A DNA stretch of 64,000 bases from contig NZ_CP059901.1 of NCBI RefSeq assembly GCF_014127285.1, positions 1,984,001 through 2,048,000 of the forward strand. The letters run 5' to 3'. Under the pieces are notes generated by a model. That model did not search any database. It worked only from the letters and a program-made list of their open reading frames with translations, and was not told the origin of the DNA. Made by a program: the position numbers and the translations under genes. Positions 8,301-17,266 of the stretch are shown piece after piece. How positions within the stretch are numbered: the first letter of the stretch is position 1; every line of letters begins with the position of its first letter. The DNA comes from Mumia sp. ZJ1417 (GTDB lineage: Bacteria > Actinomycetota > Actinomycetes > Propionibacteriales > Nocardioidaceae).

Positions 8301-9500
8301 ATGGACGAGAACGCAGCAATCCGGCCGTACCGGATCGACATCCCCCAGAGCGACGTCGACGACCTGCACGACAGGCTCCGTCGGACGCGATGGCCCGAGT
8401 TCTCGGCGGGCTCGGACTGGAGTCGGGGCGTACCTCCCGACTACCTCAGAGGGCTGGCGGACTACTGGCTGAACGACTTCGACTGGCGAGACCAGGAGGC
8501 CCGCCTGAACGAGATCCCGCAGTACGTGACGACCATCGACGGGCAGGACGTCCACTTCTTCCACGTACGTTCGCCCGAGCCCGGGGCGATGCCGCTGGTC
8601 GTGACGCACGGCTGGCCGAGCTCGTCCGTCGAGTTCGTGCGAGTCCTCGCGCCGCTCGCAGACCCGAAGGCGTCGGGTGGAGACTCTGCCGACGCCTTCG
8701 ACGTCGTTGTGCCGACGCTGCCGGGGTACGGTCTGTCCACGCCGCTGCACGTGGGGTGGGGCAACCTCTTCCAGGTCGCGCAGGCGTGGTCCGAGCTCAC
8801 GCGCAGGCTCGGCTACGCACGGTACGGGCTCCAGGCGACCGACGCCGGAGCAGGTGTCGCGGGGATGCTCGCCATGATCGCTCCCGACCAGGTCGTCGGC
8901 ATGCACCTGACCGGTACGGCTGCGGGGACGCCGTTCGGCCCGTCGCTCGACCCGGACGACTTCGAAGGGGAGGACCGCGACCGCATCGTGCGGTTCAACG
9001 AGTACCGCGAGGAGGGACTCGGCTATTTCCACCTCCAGGCGACGCGGCCGCAGACGATCGCGTACGCGCTGACCGACTCGCCGGTCGGGCAGCTGGCCTG
9101 GATCGTCGAGAAGTTCCACGAGTGGACCGATCCCGCGGCCGAGCTCCCCGACGAGGCGGTGGACTGCGACCAGCTCCTCACGAACGTCTCGCTGAACTGG
9201 TTCCGGCAGGCCGGTGCCACCTCGGCGCACGCCGGCTACGAGGGCATCGCGGCGTGGCGGCAGATGATGGCGGCGCAGGGCGACGGATCGGGGCACGGGT
9301 CCGAGGGATGGGAGGCGCCTGCGGGGCCGCCGACCGGCTACGCCGTGTTCGCCGCGGACACCACCGTACGTGCGCTGGCCGACCCGGGCGGGCAGATGGC
9401 GCACTGGTCGAACTTCGAGCGCGGCGGCCACTTCCCGGCGATGGAGGTGCCCGAGCTGTGGGTGTCCGACGTGCGCGAGTTCTTCAGGCCCTTGCGCTGA
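8301..9500 (+). CDS. Epoxide hydrolase, EHN-domain family
   Basis: A 399-residue microsomal-type epoxide hydrolase. It begins with the EHN domain (RPYRIDIPQSDVDDLHDRL, residues 6-24, to about 110), followed by the alpha/beta hydrolase core: oxyanion motif VTHGWPSSSVEF, aspartate nucleophile in QATDAGAG, and the catalytic histidine in RGGHFPAMEVPEL. The ATG at 8301 is preferred over the ATG at 8280 because a TACGGT hexamer lies 6 bases before it; the upstream ATG would precede this promoter. It would open epoxides to diols. Probably regulated by the divergent WYL protein. Confidence 0.88.
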   Translation: MDENAAIRPYRIDIPQSDVDDLHDRLRRTRWPEFSAGSDWSRGVPPDYLRGLADYWLNDFDWRDQEARLNEIPQYVTTIDGQDVHFFHVRSPEPGAMPLVVTHGWPSSSVEFVRVLAPLADPKASGGDSADAFDVVVPTLPGYGLSTPLHVGWGNLFQVAQAWSELTRRLGYARYGLQATDAGAGVAGMLAMIAPDQVVGMHLTGTAAGTPFGPSLDPDDFEGEDRDRIVRFNEYREEGLGYFHLQATRPQTIAYALTDSPVGQLAWIVEKFHEWTDPAAELPDEAVDCDQLLTNVSLNWFRQAGATSAHAGYEGIAAWRQMMAAQGDGSGHGSEGWEAPAGPPTGYAVFAADTTVRALADPGGQMAHWSNFERGGHFPAMEVPELWVSDVREFFRPLR

Positions 9501-9509
9501 GGCGAAGGC

Positions 9510-10268
9510 TCAGGACCGCGCCCGTACGGCCCACGCGGTCGCGGGCACGTCGAACGGAGGCGTGGGGAGGACGGCGCGGCAGCGTTCGCGGAGCTCGGCA
9601 ACGCCGTCGGGCGCGAGATCGGCGACGTACGCGCCTGCGGGGCCGACGCCGAGCGTGAACGGCTCCCACCACTCGTCGAAGGTCGCGAACGGCACCGTGA
9701 CGGTCAGCGCCGACGGCTCGGGGTCGGCGAACCCGGCTTCGGCGAAGAGCTCCGACAGGTGACCCTCGCGGCTGCCCGCCAGCCCAGACTCGTCCGGCGC
9801 GTCGGGATCGAGGTCGTGGACGGTGCTCCAGAACGTCGAGAGCGGGCCGGTGCCGCCCTCGTGGTCCCACACGCACGCGGCCACCTGGGCGCCCGGAGCA
9901 GCGACCCGCCGCATCTCGCGCAGTCCGGCGACCGGGTCGGCCATGAAGTGGACGACGAGCTGGGCCAGGACCGCGTCGAAGCGACCGTCGGGGAAGGGCA
10001 GGTCCTCTGCCGAGGCCCGGTGGAGGTCGACCTGCGGAAGGCGTGCGTGGACGGCCTTGACGAACGGTGCCGACGGGTCGACCGCGGCGACCGCGTCCTC
10101 GCCGACGACCGCGGCGAGTCGTGCGGTGAGCGCTCCGATGCCGCATCCGACGTCGAGCACGCGCTGTCCTGCCTGGACGTCGCCCAGGAGGACGAACCGG
10201 TCCGCGAGCGGCTCGGAGAACCGCCCCATGAAGCGCTGGTACGACTGCGCGGCGACGTCGAACATCAC
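9510..10268 (-). CDS. Class I SAM-dependent methyltransferase
   Basis: A 252-residue methyltransferase. The SAM-binding motif VLDVGCGIGALTARLA (about residues 39-54) and post-motifs AVDPSA and LPFPDGRFDAVLAQLVVHF mark a UbiE/Methyltransf_11-type small-molecule methyltransferase. The GTG start at 10268 is 6 bases after TAGATT, whose TAG is the stop codon of the VOC gene upstream; an ATG one codon later is the alternative. It lies convergent with the epoxide hydrolase gene, with only 9 bases between stops. The substrate is not evident. Confidence 0.85.
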   Translation of the reverse strand: MMFDVAAQSYQRFMGRFSEPLADRFVLLGDVQAGQRVLDVGCGIGALTARLAAVVGEDAVAAVDPSAPFVKAVHARLPQVDLHRASAEDLPFPDGRFDAVLAQLVVHFMADPVAGLREMRRVAAPGAQVAACVWDHEGGTGPLSTFWSTVHDLDPDAPDESGLAGSREGHLSELFAEAGFADPEPSALTVTVPFATFDEWWEPFTLGVGPAGAYVADLAPDGVAELRERCRAVLPTPPFDVPATAWAVRARS

Positions 10269-10277
10269 CTTCGCAAT

Positions 10278-10712
10278 CTAGGCGCGTGACCCCGTCGCCG
10301 TCATCTTGTTGAGCATCTCGAGGTAGTGCGGGTTGGTCATGATCCCGAGGATGTTGCCGAACGGGTCGATGACCGAGGCGGTGACGAATCCCTCGCCGTC
10401 GCCCTGCGCGGTGACCGGGAGGTGTTCGGTCGCGCCGTGGGCGAGGAGACGGTCGAGCGTGCCCTGCAGGTCGTCGACGTGCCAGTACACGATGGCGCCA
10501 CCGGGCTGCTCGGTCTGCCCGGGCGGGGCGTACCGGGCGTCGATGAGGCCGAGCTCGTGCTGATGGTCGCCGAGCCGGAACTCGACGTAGCCGGGTGCCT
10601 CGGCGTTCGGGAAGGCGTAGTACGGCGCGACGCCGAGCACCTCGGCGTACCAGTCGCGTGCGGCAGGGAGGTCGGTGGCGAAGAAGCTGACGGTGGCGAG
10701 TCCGCGAAGCAT
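10278..10712 (-). CDS. VOC (glyoxalase/bleomycin-resistance) family protein
   Basis: A 144-residue vicinal-oxygen-chelate protein with paired beta-alpha-beta-beta-beta modules: ATVSFFATDLPAARDWYAEVLG at the start (given as the first module, residues 6-27) and GFVTASVIDPFGNILGI near the end, where the acidic residue of the metal site is expected. An AAAGG ribosome site precedes the ATG at 10712. It is divergent from a WYL regulator gene across an 88-bp region that holds a perfect 9-bp inverted repeat, so it is the likely regulated target together with the downstream methyltransferase. No specific reaction can be assigned. Confidence 0.83.
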   Translation of the reverse strand: MLRGLATVSFFATDLPAARDWYAEVLGVAPYYAFPNAEAPGYVEFRLGDHQHELGLIDARYAPPGQTEQPGGAIVYWHVDDLQGTLDRLLAHGATEHLPVTAQGDGEGFVTASVIDPFGNILGIMTNPHYLEMLNKMTATGSRA

Positions 10713-10757
10713 GGTGGTGCCTTTCTGTCGTGGTCGATAGATCCATCCTCTGCGTTG

Positions 10758-10780
10758 AAGTGCTCACCAATTGAGCACTT
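10758..10780. promoter_or_regulatory. Perfect 9-bp inverted repeat, likely WYL-regulator operator
   Basis: Arms AAGTGCTCA (10758-10766) and TGAGCACTT (10772-10780) are exact reverse complements around the 5-base spacer CCAAT. The site lies in the middle of the 88-bp divergent intergenic region, 45 bases before the VOC start and 20 bases before the WYL regulator start. A 23-bp dyad with this spacing suits a dimeric winged-helix regulator, most simply the WYL protein encoded beside it, acting on itself and the VOC gene. Confidence 0.6.
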
Positions 10781-10800
10781 TTCCTGGGAGAGTGTGAGAC

Positions 10801-11745
10801 ATGCGTGCGGACCGTCTCGTCGCCACCGTCCTTCTCATGCAGTCGCGTGGTCGGGTCACGGCCGCGGAGGTCGCCACGGAGCTCGAGGTGTCGGTGGCGA
10901 CTGCTCGGCGCGATCTCGAGGCGCTGGCCGCCGCAGGCGTCCCTGTGTATCCGCAGCCCGGACGTGGCGGCGGATGGTCGCTCGTCGGCGGAGCCCGTAC
11001 GGACCTCACGGGGCTGACCGCCCCGGAGGCACGCGCGTTGTTCCTCCTCGCCGGCCCGGCCGCGTCGGGTGCGCCCGAGCTGCGGTCGGCGCTGCGCAAG
11101 CTGGTCCGGGCGCTTCCGCAGACGTTCAGGGCGGACGCCGAAGCCGCCGCGGAGGCGGTCCACGTCGACGCGACCCCGTGGGGAGGCACCGACCGGCAGC
11201 GCCCGCCGCTGGTGGACCGCCTGCAGGACGCGGTCGTACGGCGCCGCCGGGTCCGCCTCTCGTACGAGGGCAGGGCCGGCGCGACTGAGCGGCTCGTCGA
11301 CCCGTGGGGGCTCGTCGACAAGGACGACCGCTGGTACCTGATCGCCGGGACGGAGCGGGGGAGGAGGACGTTCCGCGTCGACCGCGTCGCGTCCGCCGAG
11401 GTCACCGACGAACCCTCGGCGCGCCCCGACGGCCTGGCACTGGAGGAGGCGTGGGACGAGGTGGTCGCGACGATGGAGGCGCGACGCTCGCCCGTCGCCG
11501 CGGTCGTGCTCACCGAGGCGCGCTTCGTGCCGATCCTGCGCGACCACTTCGGTCAGCACTGCGAGCCGGGAGAGCCGCGACCCGACGGGCTCGTCCGGGT
11601 GCGCGTGGCCGCCCATACGGCGGTCTCGGTGGCCGAGCAGCTTTCAGGGTGGGGCGCGCGGGTCGAGGTCGTCGAGGGCGACGCCGTACGTGCTGAGCTC
11701 GCGCGGATCGGCGCGGAGCTGGTCGCGCAGTACGCGGACGCCTGA
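10801..11745 (+). CDS. WYL-domain (YafY-type) transcriptional regulator
   Basis: A 314-residue regulator, paralogous in layout to the one at 7271-8239. The N-terminal winged helix is RLVATVLLMQSRGRVTAAEV continuing to ARRDLEALAAAGVPVYPQPG; the WYL domain has VRLSYEGRAG and LVDKDDRWYLIAGTERG, and the C-terminal WCX-like extension spans about residues 225-310. It is divergent from the VOC/methyltransferase pair and its own promoter region contains the 10758-10780 dyad, so negative autoregulation is plausible. The effector is unknown. Confidence 0.87.
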   Translation: MRADRLVATVLLMQSRGRVTAAEVATELEVSVATARRDLEALAAAGVPVYPQPGRGGGWSLVGGARTDLTGLTAPEARALFLLAGPAASGAPELRSALRKLVRALPQTFRADAEAAAEAVHVDATPWGGTDRQRPPLVDRLQDAVVRRRRVRLSYEGRAGATERLVDPWGLVDKDDRWYLIAGTERGRRTFRVDRVASAEVTDEPSARPDGLALEEAWDEVVATMEARRSPVAAVVLTEARFVPILRDHFGQHCEPGEPRPDGLVRVRVAAHTAVSVAEQLSGWGARVEVVEGDAVRAELARIGAELVAQYADA

Positions 11746-11795
11746 CGCCTGAGAAACCGGATGCTTCGACACGGCGGGGCGGCTACGGTCCCTGC

Positions 11796-12674
11796 GTGAG
11801 CAGCGCAACCGTGGTCGCCGGTGACCGGACGCTTCCCCCGGCGTACGCCCATCCGCACGCCTCCGAGGAGGCGCGACGGATCGCCGAGGACGGACTGATC
11901 CTCAGGACCCAGGTCGGGTCGGGCGTCCACGGCACTGCGATCAGCGGTCAGGACGATCGCGACGAGATGGGCATCTGCCTCGAGCCGCAGTCGTTCGTGA
12001 CCGGGCTGGCGCGCGTGCCGAGCGGCCTCGACGCGCGTGCGAGGCTGCGGTTCGAGCAGTACGAGCGGCACACCGTGTGGGACCAGCCCGGCGGGCTCGC
12101 CAACAGGTCCGACGCGGGGGACCTCGACGTGATCGTGTACGCGGCACGCAAGTGGTGCCGCCTCGCGGTCTCGGGGAACCCGACGGTCCTCCTGGTGCTC
12201 TTCGTCCCCGACGAGGAGGTCGTCTTCCGCGACGAGGCGGGCGCCGAGCTCGTCGCGAACGCGCACCGGTTCGTCTCCAGGCTGGCTGCTGGCCGCATCC
12301 TCGGATACCTCCGTGCACAGCGGGCAGCGATGACCGGCGGCGTCGGCACGCACACCAACCGGCCCGAGCTGGCGGCGCGTCACGGCTACTACACGAAGGT
12401 CGCGATGCACGCGCTCCGCCTCGGGCTTCAGGGCGTCGAGCTGATGACGGAGGGACGCCTCACCCTGCCTGTGCCGGACGAGGACGGCGCGTACCTCCGC
12501 GCGGTGCGACGGGGTGAGGTGGCGCAGGCGGACGTGCTCGACCGGATCGACCGCGCGGAGGCGCGGCTCGTCGCCCTCTCGACCCGGACGACGGTCCCTG
12601 CCGAGCCCGACCGCCGCTGGGTCGACGAGTGGCTCCACCGTAGCCATGTCGCGTACTGGGACCGCACGCGCTGA
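11796..12674 (+). CDS. Predicted nucleotidyltransferase, RlaP/YcgL-like (PF10127 type)
   Basis: A 292-residue protein with a DNA polymerase beta-like nucleotidyltransferase signature: GSGVHGTAISGQDDRDEMGI (residues 48-67) supplies the G-S loop and the metal-binding acidic residues. Similar proteins are found in phages and in bacterial loci with RNA ligases (RlaP, RNA-repair-associated polymerase-beta-like). The substrate is unknown. The GTG start lies 6 bases after TACGGT (11784-11789) with no ribosome site, i.e. probably leaderless. Neighbours give no functional hint, though the Pnkp RNA-repair gene is about 11 kb away. The family assignment is from motif similarity only. Confidence 0.65.
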   Translation: MSSATVVAGDRTLPPAYAHPHASEEARRIAEDGLILRTQVGSGVHGTAISGQDDRDEMGICLEPQSFVTGLARVPSGLDARARLRFEQYERHTVWDQPGGLANRSDAGDLDVIVYAARKWCRLAVSGNPTVLLVLFVPDEEVVFRDEAGAELVANAHRFVSRLAAGRILGYLRAQRAAMTGGVGTHTNRPELAARHGYYTKVAMHALRLGLQGVELMTEGRLTLPVPDEDGAYLRAVRRGEVAQADVLDRIDRAEARLVALSTRTTVPAEPDRRWVDEWLHRSHVAYWDRTR

Positions 12675-12699
12675 ACAGGTGGTGGACGAGACTGGCGCC

Positions 12700-13026
12700 A
12701 TGAGGCTCTTCTACGCGTCTGCCGCCGTCGTCGGCACGATCGTCCCGTGGGTGTTCTTCGGTGCCTTCTTCGCCGAGGAGGGGGTGGACCTCCCGCTCTT
12801 CGCTCAGTCCCTGTTCACGAATGGCGCGGCGGGCGGTTTCGCGGTGGACGTGCTGATCTCGCTGGTGGTCTTCTGGGTGTGGTCGTGGCGGGACGCGCGC
12901 GAGCTAGCCGTTGGACGATGGTGGCTCGTCCTGCCGGCGAGCTGCCTCGTCGGGCTGTCCCTGGCGCTGCCGCTCTACCTCTTCCTGCGGGAGCCGCATC
13001 GCGCCCGCGAGCCGCGACCGGCGTAG
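12700..13026 (+). CDS. DUF2834 small membrane protein
   Basis: A 108-residue protein with three hydrophobic segments (about residues 5-25, 45-65, 73-93). The motifs VVGTIVPWVFFGAFF and NGAAGGFAVDVLISLVVFW followed by SWRDAR match DUF2834. The function is unknown. The ATG at 12700 gives the standard family length; the frame is open further upstream, but that part overlaps the nucleotidyltransferase gene in another frame. Its TAG stop (13024-13026) forms the beginning of the TAGGTT hexamer that probably drives the next gene. Confidence 0.75.
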   Translation: MRLFYASAAVVGTIVPWVFFGAFFAEEGVDLPLFAQSLFTNGAAGGFAVDVLISLVVFWVWSWRDARELAVGRWWLVLPASCLVGLSLALPLYLFLREPHRAREPRPA

Positions 13027-13035
13027 GTTGCCCAG

Positions 13036-14175
13036 ATGCGACGTACGTCCGTACCGCTCCTCGTGACCCTGCTGCTCTTCCTCGCGGGGTGCGCGGGTCC
13101 GACCGTCGAGCCTGCCGCCCAGCGCACGCCCTCGGCGGCGACGACGACGGCGCCATCGTCGGACGCCCCGGTCACCACGGTGCCGGCGGACGCGACCGCC
13201 GACCTCCTCGTCCTGCCGGCGACCGGGACGTCGACAGCGCGCACCTGTGCCCCCGAGGACATGTCGCTCGCCCTGACCCCGATCGAGCCGGCCCTCGGCC
13301 ACCGCTTCACCCGCGTCGCCCTCCGCAACGACTCGGATTCGACGTGCGTCGTCCGCGGCTTCCCCGGGATCGGCGGTCGTGGGGAGAGCGGTGCGCCGCT
13401 GGACATCACTGCGGCGCAGCGGCAGCGCACCGGCGAGGACACGCGCGTGCACCGGGTGACCCTCGGACCCGCAGGGGAGGCGTACGCGAACCTCGAGTGG
13501 ACGGGGGACCTCGCCGGCGCTGAGACCGAGCGCCTCACCGTTCTTGTGCTCCAGCTCGCCCGCGGGCAGGAGCCGGTCGCCGCGACCACGACGGAGTCGC
13601 TGGACATCGGCAACGGCACGACGGTCCGCATCGGGCCGTGGGAGGCGGGCCCGGCGGTTCGCGCAGCACCTGCGTGCAAGGTCGGCCCACGGCCGACGCC
13701 GTCGGGGGTCAAGCGGTTCTGGACGAAAGACAAGCGCTGCTCCACGTCGCCGTGGTTCGCCGGCGCCCACCGCACGATGATCCCGTACGGCTGCACCCGC
13801 GCGCCGTGGTATCCCGCCTCGTCGCGCTGCGCGGGCGGGCGCGGCTTCCACCACGGGCTGGACCTCGACATGCCCAAGGGGACGCGCGTGTACGCCGGGG
13901 TGTCGGGTCGCGTCGTCACCCGCGGGCTCGGTTCGGCGTACGGGAACCGTGCCGTCATCCTCCGCTCGCGAGGCAGGGACATCCTCCTCGGGCACCTGCG
14001 GTCGCGGGCGGTGAAGCACGGAGAGCGCGTGCGCAAGGGCGACCTGATCGGGCGAAGCGGTGCTCGCGGCGCGCCCGACGGGCCGCACCTGCACCTCGAG
14101 GTGCGGCCGGCGCGCGGGTCGTACCGGGACGCCGTGAACCCGCGCCGTGTCGCCCGCCTGACCGCGGCTCGGTAA
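13036..14175 (+). CDS. DUF4232-M23 metallopeptidase lipoprotein
   Basis: A 379-residue exported protein. The N-terminal signal ends in the lipobox LFLAGC (Cys20), followed by a Thr/Ser/Ala-rich linker. Residues about 70-200 resemble DUF4232, with the conserved CVVRGFPGI strand; residues about 265-370 are an M23 peptidase with HHGLDLD (HxxxD) and HLHLEV (HxH), so the zinc site is complete. M23 enzymes cut peptidoglycan cross-bridges; here the enzyme would be anchored to the outer face of the membrane. The start ATG is 6 bases after TAGGTT (13024-13029), which includes the previous stop codon. Confidence 0.85.
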   Translation: MRRTSVPLLVTLLLFLAGCAGPTVEPAAQRTPSAATTTAPSSDAPVTTVPADATADLLVLPATGTSTARTCAPEDMSLALTPIEPALGHRFTRVALRNDSDSTCVVRGFPGIGGRGESGAPLDITAAQRQRTGEDTRVHRVTLGPAGEAYANLEWTGDLAGAETERLTVLVLQLARGQEPVAATTTESLDIGNGTTVRIGPWEAGPAVRAAPACKVGPRPTPSGVKRFWTKDKRCSTSPWFAGAHRTMIPYGCTRAPWYPASSRCAGGRGFHHGLDLDMPKGTRVYAGVSGRVVTRGLGSAYGNRAVILRSRGRDILLGHLRSRAVKHGERVRKGDLIGRSGARGAPDGPHLHLEVRPARGSYRDAVNPRRVARLTAAR

Positions 14176-14185
14176 GGATGGAGGG

Positions 14186-15340
14186 GTGAGCACTCCGAAC
14201 CCGTTCGAGCAGCTGACCCTGGCCGACCTCCGTACGCGCACGAGCGTGAAGTGGCGGCTGTACCCGCCTGACGTGCTGCCGTCGTTCGTCGCCGAGATGG
14301 ACGTCGACCTTGCCGAGCCGGTGGTCCGCGCCGTCACCGACGCCGTTCGCCGAGGCGACACGGGGTACGCGTTCGGGGACGGGTACGCCGAGGCGCTGGC
14401 GGCGTTCGCCTCCAAGCGGTGGGGTTGGGACGGCGTGGCGGTCGAGCGGACGCTGCTCGTCGCCGACGTCATGACCGGGCTGAGCGAGACCGTACGCCTC
14501 GTCACCGAGTCGGGGGCGGCGGTCGTGGTGAGCCCACCGGTGTACCCGCCGTTCTTCGACTTCATGGCGAAGGCCGACCGCGAGGTCGTCGAGGCCCCGC
14601 TCGGGGCCGACGGACGCCTCGACCTCGATGTGCTGGGGGAGGCGTTCGCGCGGGCGAGCGCGGGCGGGCGGGCGGCGGCGTACCTGCTGTGCAACCCGCA
14701 GAACCCCACCGGCATCGCCCACACGCGTACGGAGCTGGCCGGCGTCGCGGCCCTGGCCCGCGAGCACGGGGTACGGGTGGTGGCCGACGAGATCCACGCG
14801 CCGATCGTGCTCGACGGCGCGAGCTTCACCCCGTACCTCTCGGTCGACGGCGCCGACGACGCGTTCACGGTGATGTCGGCGTCGAAGGCGTGGAACCTCG
14901 CGGGCGCGAAGGCGGCGGTGCTGCTCGCGGGCCCGGAGGCCGCGTCTGACCTGGCGCGGATGCCCGAGGTGGTCGGCCACGGTGCGAGCCAGCTCGGCGT
15001 CGTCGCGCACACCGCGGCGCTGCGAGACGGGGGCGAGTGGCTCGACGCGGCGCTGCGTGGCCTGGTCGAGAATCGCAACCACCTCGCGAGCGAGCTCGAG
15101 GAGCGAGTGCCCGGGGTGCAGTGGAACCGTCCGGACGCCACCTACCTCGCGTGGCTCGACTGCCGTGCGCTCGGCCTGGGTGACGACCCCGCCGCGGTGA
15201 TGCTGGAGCGGGCGAGGGTGGCCCTCGGGTCGGGGCTCCCGTACGGCGCGGGTGGCGAGGGGTACGTCCGGATCACGACGGCGACGTCGCGCGCGATCCT
15301 GACCGAGATCGTCGAGCGGATGGCTGCCGCGATCGGCTGA
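14186..15340 (+). CDS. PatB/MalY-type aminotransferase, cystathionine beta-lyase
   Basis: A 384-residue class I/II PLP enzyme of the MalY/PatB group, which cleaves C-S bonds of cystathionine and cysteine conjugates. Seen: [13 protein letters not shown] (the characteristic AEMDF-like motif), the cofactor-contacting [23 protein letters not shown], and the PLP lysine in [12 protein letters not shown]. The GTG start at 14186 follows AAGGAT by 6 bases; the preceding gene's TAA stop overlaps this hexamer. The GAGGGG directly before the GTG is too close to act as a normal ribosome site. It may share transcripts with the M23 lipoprotein gene. Confidence 0.88.
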   Translation: MSTPNPFEQLTLADLRTRTSVKWRLYPPDVLPSFVAEMDVDLAEPVVRAVTDAVRRGDTGYAFGDGYAEALAAFASKRWGWDGVAVERTLLVADVMTGLSETVRLVTESGAAVVVSPPVYPPFFDFMAKADREVVEAPLGADGRLDLDVLGEAFARASAGGRAAAYLLCNPQNPTGIAHTRTELAGVAALAREHGVRVVADEIHAPIVLDGASFTPYLSVDGADDAFTVMSASKAWNLAGAKAAVLLAGPEAASDLARMPEVVGHGASQLGVVAHTAALRDGGEWLDAALRGLVENRNHLASELEERVPGVQWNRPDATYLAWLDCRALGLGDDPAAVMLERARVALGSGLPYGAGGEGYVRITTATSRAILTEIVERMAAAIG

Positions 15341-15439
15341 ACGGGCATCCGTGCACGAGGCCCCTGTGGACATCGCGCCCCGTCCACAGTCGTCGCACGT
15401 CCCCTTCTTGGCGTCGGTGATCGCCGTCAGGATGGACAC

Positions 15440-16843
15440 ATGTTCGATGCAGGGACCTACAGTGCCTGGGCGCAGGCGTTCGAGGCAGTGAGTGCGCAGC
15501 CGACGGCCCTCGCCGACGGCGCACAGACCCGCGCCGCCCTGCGTCAGGTCCAGGCGATGGCCGATCGCATGGAGGGGCTGCGTGCGGCTTTGCTCGCGCA
15601 GCTCGACGACTCGGGTGGCTACGCCGACGAGGGCGCTTCGTCGGCGGTGGCGTGGGCGCGTCGGGAGCTTCGGCTGAGCAACCGCGTCGCTGCCACGCTG
15701 CGCGCCGCGGGGCACACCATGCGTCGCCTCCCTGCCGTGGGTGACGCGATGCTGGCCGGCGAGGTGCGTCTCGAACACGTCGCGCAGTTCACGAGCGGTC
15801 TGCGCAAGATCGACCACGCACTCTTCGCTGACGCGACCGATACCGTCCTGCTGCCCCTGGCCAAGCAGGCCGACCCGTCCGAGCTCGGGCGGGCGATCAC
15901 CCGGCTTGACGAGATCGTCCATCCGGAGCGGCTCGACGCGGCGTGGCAGCGAGGCATGGATAGGCATGACCTGCAGGTCGCCCGTGCCGGCGACGGGTTC
16001 CATGTGACCGGGTTCGTCGACCTCGATCTCGGTGCGCGGCTGAAGGCGCTGCTCACGGGAGCATCCGCGCCCCGGATCGACGCCTGTGCGGCGGACGGCG
16101 ACGCGGGCGCTGCTGGTGAAGACGCCGCGCTCGCCGACCTCCGGACACCGGCGCAGCGACGCATCGACGTGCTGAGCGACCTCGTCGATGCCGCGCTGGC
16201 GCAGGGGCTCCCCGGTGCTCACCGTGCGCGTCCGCAGGTCCACGTGACCGTTGACGCCACATGGCTGTCAGGTCAGCCGGGAGCCGCGCCGCCGGAGCTG
16301 GACGGGGTCGGTGCGATCGGGCCCGACCTGTACGGCTTCCTTGCGTGCGGCTCCGACCACACGGCGATCCTGACCCACGGGACGACCGGCGGGCCGACGC
16401 CCTACGCCGCAGTGCTCAACGTGGGGCGCAGGCGCCGACTCGCGACGGGCAAGCAGCGTGATGCCGTGCGGGTGCGCCAGGAGGGCCGCTGCGCCGGTCC
16501 GGGCTGTCGCCACACCTCGCTCGACCTGCACCACGTCGCCTGGTGGCATCGCGACGGCGGCCGCACCGATCTCGACAACCTTGTCGGCCTCTGCCGGCGC
16601 TGCCACGTGGCCGTGCACACCGGGAGGTTGGAGATCCGCCCCGACGGACACGGGGGCTACACGTTCTGGCGGACACTCGGACGCTCGGACACGTGGGTCG
16701 AGGACCATGAGCGGGTCCATCGGCAGCGGCTCCGCGACTATGTGCGTGGTCTGGCTGTGCAGCCGGCTCGGACGCCCAAGCGCGCCCCGGTGGGCCCCCT
16801 CGAGCACCACCGGAACCGCCACACCATGACACCGCTGACGTGA
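15440..16843 (+). CDS. DUF222/13E12-repeat HNH endonuclease-like protein
   Basis: A 467-residue member of the actinobacterial DUF222-HNH family. Residues about 25-300 are DUF222; the C-terminal HNH module is RCAGPGCRHTSLDLHHVAWW followed by DLDNLVGLCRRCHVAVH, with CxxxxC and CxxC zinc ligands and the HH...N...H catalytic core intact. These proteins occur in many copies in actinobacterial genomes and their role is unsettled. The ATG at 15440 is 6 bases after CAGGAT (15428-15433), the same arrangement as at the WYL gene start at 8239, suggesting a leaderless transcript. Confidence 0.9.
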   Translation: MFDAGTYSAWAQAFEAVSAQPTALADGAQTRAALRQVQAMADRMEGLRAALLAQLDDSGGYADEGASSAVAWARRELRLSNRVAATLRAAGHTMRRLPAVGDAMLAGEVRLEHVAQFTSGLRKIDHALFADATDTVLLPLAKQADPSELGRAITRLDEIVHPERLDAAWQRGMDRHDLQVARAGDGFHVTGFVDLDLGARLKALLTGASAPRIDACAADGDAGAAGEDAALADLRTPAQRRIDVLSDLVDAALAQGLPGAHRARPQVHVTVDATWLSGQPGAAPPELDGVGAIGPDLYGFLACGSDHTAILTHGTTGGPTPYAAVLNVGRRRRLATGKQRDAVRVRQEGRCAGPGCRHTSLDLHHVAWWHRDGGRTDLDNLVGLCRRCHVAVHTGRLEIRPDGHGGYTFWRTLGRSDTWVEDHERVHRQRLRDYVRGLAVQPARTPKRAPVGPLEHHRNRHTMTPLT

Positions 16844-16857
16844 GCGTCGACGTCAGC
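16834..16857. terminator. Possible bidirectional hairpin between convergent genes
   Basis: GCTGACG (16834-16840) and CGTCAGC (16851-16857) form a 7-bp stem with a 10-base loop. It spans both stop codons of the convergent HNH and DUF1304 genes. There is no T-rich tail on either side, so if it terminates it is not a canonical intrinsic terminator. Confidence 0.35.
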
Positions 16858-17239
16858 CGACGGTGGCAACGGCAAGAGAGACGACGGCGAGGAGCGGGAT
16901 CGTTCCCTGTGCGACGCCAGCGCGCAGCCGCTGCGGCGAGCGCGCGACCAGCACCACGGCTGCCGCGACCATCGAGCCGCACCCAGCAAAGACGAGCGCA
17001 CGCCCGGCCGACGTCTGGTCGGTGCCGAGGAGCGCCAGCCCCGCGAGGGTGGTCACCGCGAGGAAGAGGTTGTAGAACCCCTGGTTGTACGCCATCTCCC
17101 GTGTCGCGGCGGCCTCGTCGGCGCTCATCTGGAACGTACGGCGGGTGCTCGGGTGCTCCCACCGCACGGACTCCATCACGAAGATCCAGATGTGGAGCGC
17201 CGCGGCCAGGGCGGCGAAGACGACGGCGAGGACGGTCAT
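16853..17239 (-). CDS. DUF1304 membrane protein
   Basis: A 128-residue integral membrane protein with four hydrophobic segments. The motif AALHIWIFVMESVRWEHP followed by NQGFYNLFLAV is diagnostic of DUF1304 (YqjF-like small membrane proteins of unknown role). Its stop is 9 bases from the stop of the convergent HNH gene. No clear ribosome site or -10 hexamer was found before the ATG at 17239. Confidence 0.82.
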   Translation of the reverse strand: MTVLAVVFAALAAALHIWIFVMESVRWEHPSTRRTFQMSADEAAATREMAYNQGFYNLFLAVTTLAGLALLGTDQTSAGRALVFAGCGSMVAAAVVLVARSPQRLRAGVAQGTIPLLAVVSLAVATVG

Positions 17240-17266
17240 CCCTGCATGATCCGCCCTCGGCGCGCG

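Noticed and set aside
9497-9513. CTGAG-N7-CTCAG between the epoxide hydrolase and methyltransferase genes
   Set aside because: A 5-bp stem without T-tract; expected by chance in this base composition.
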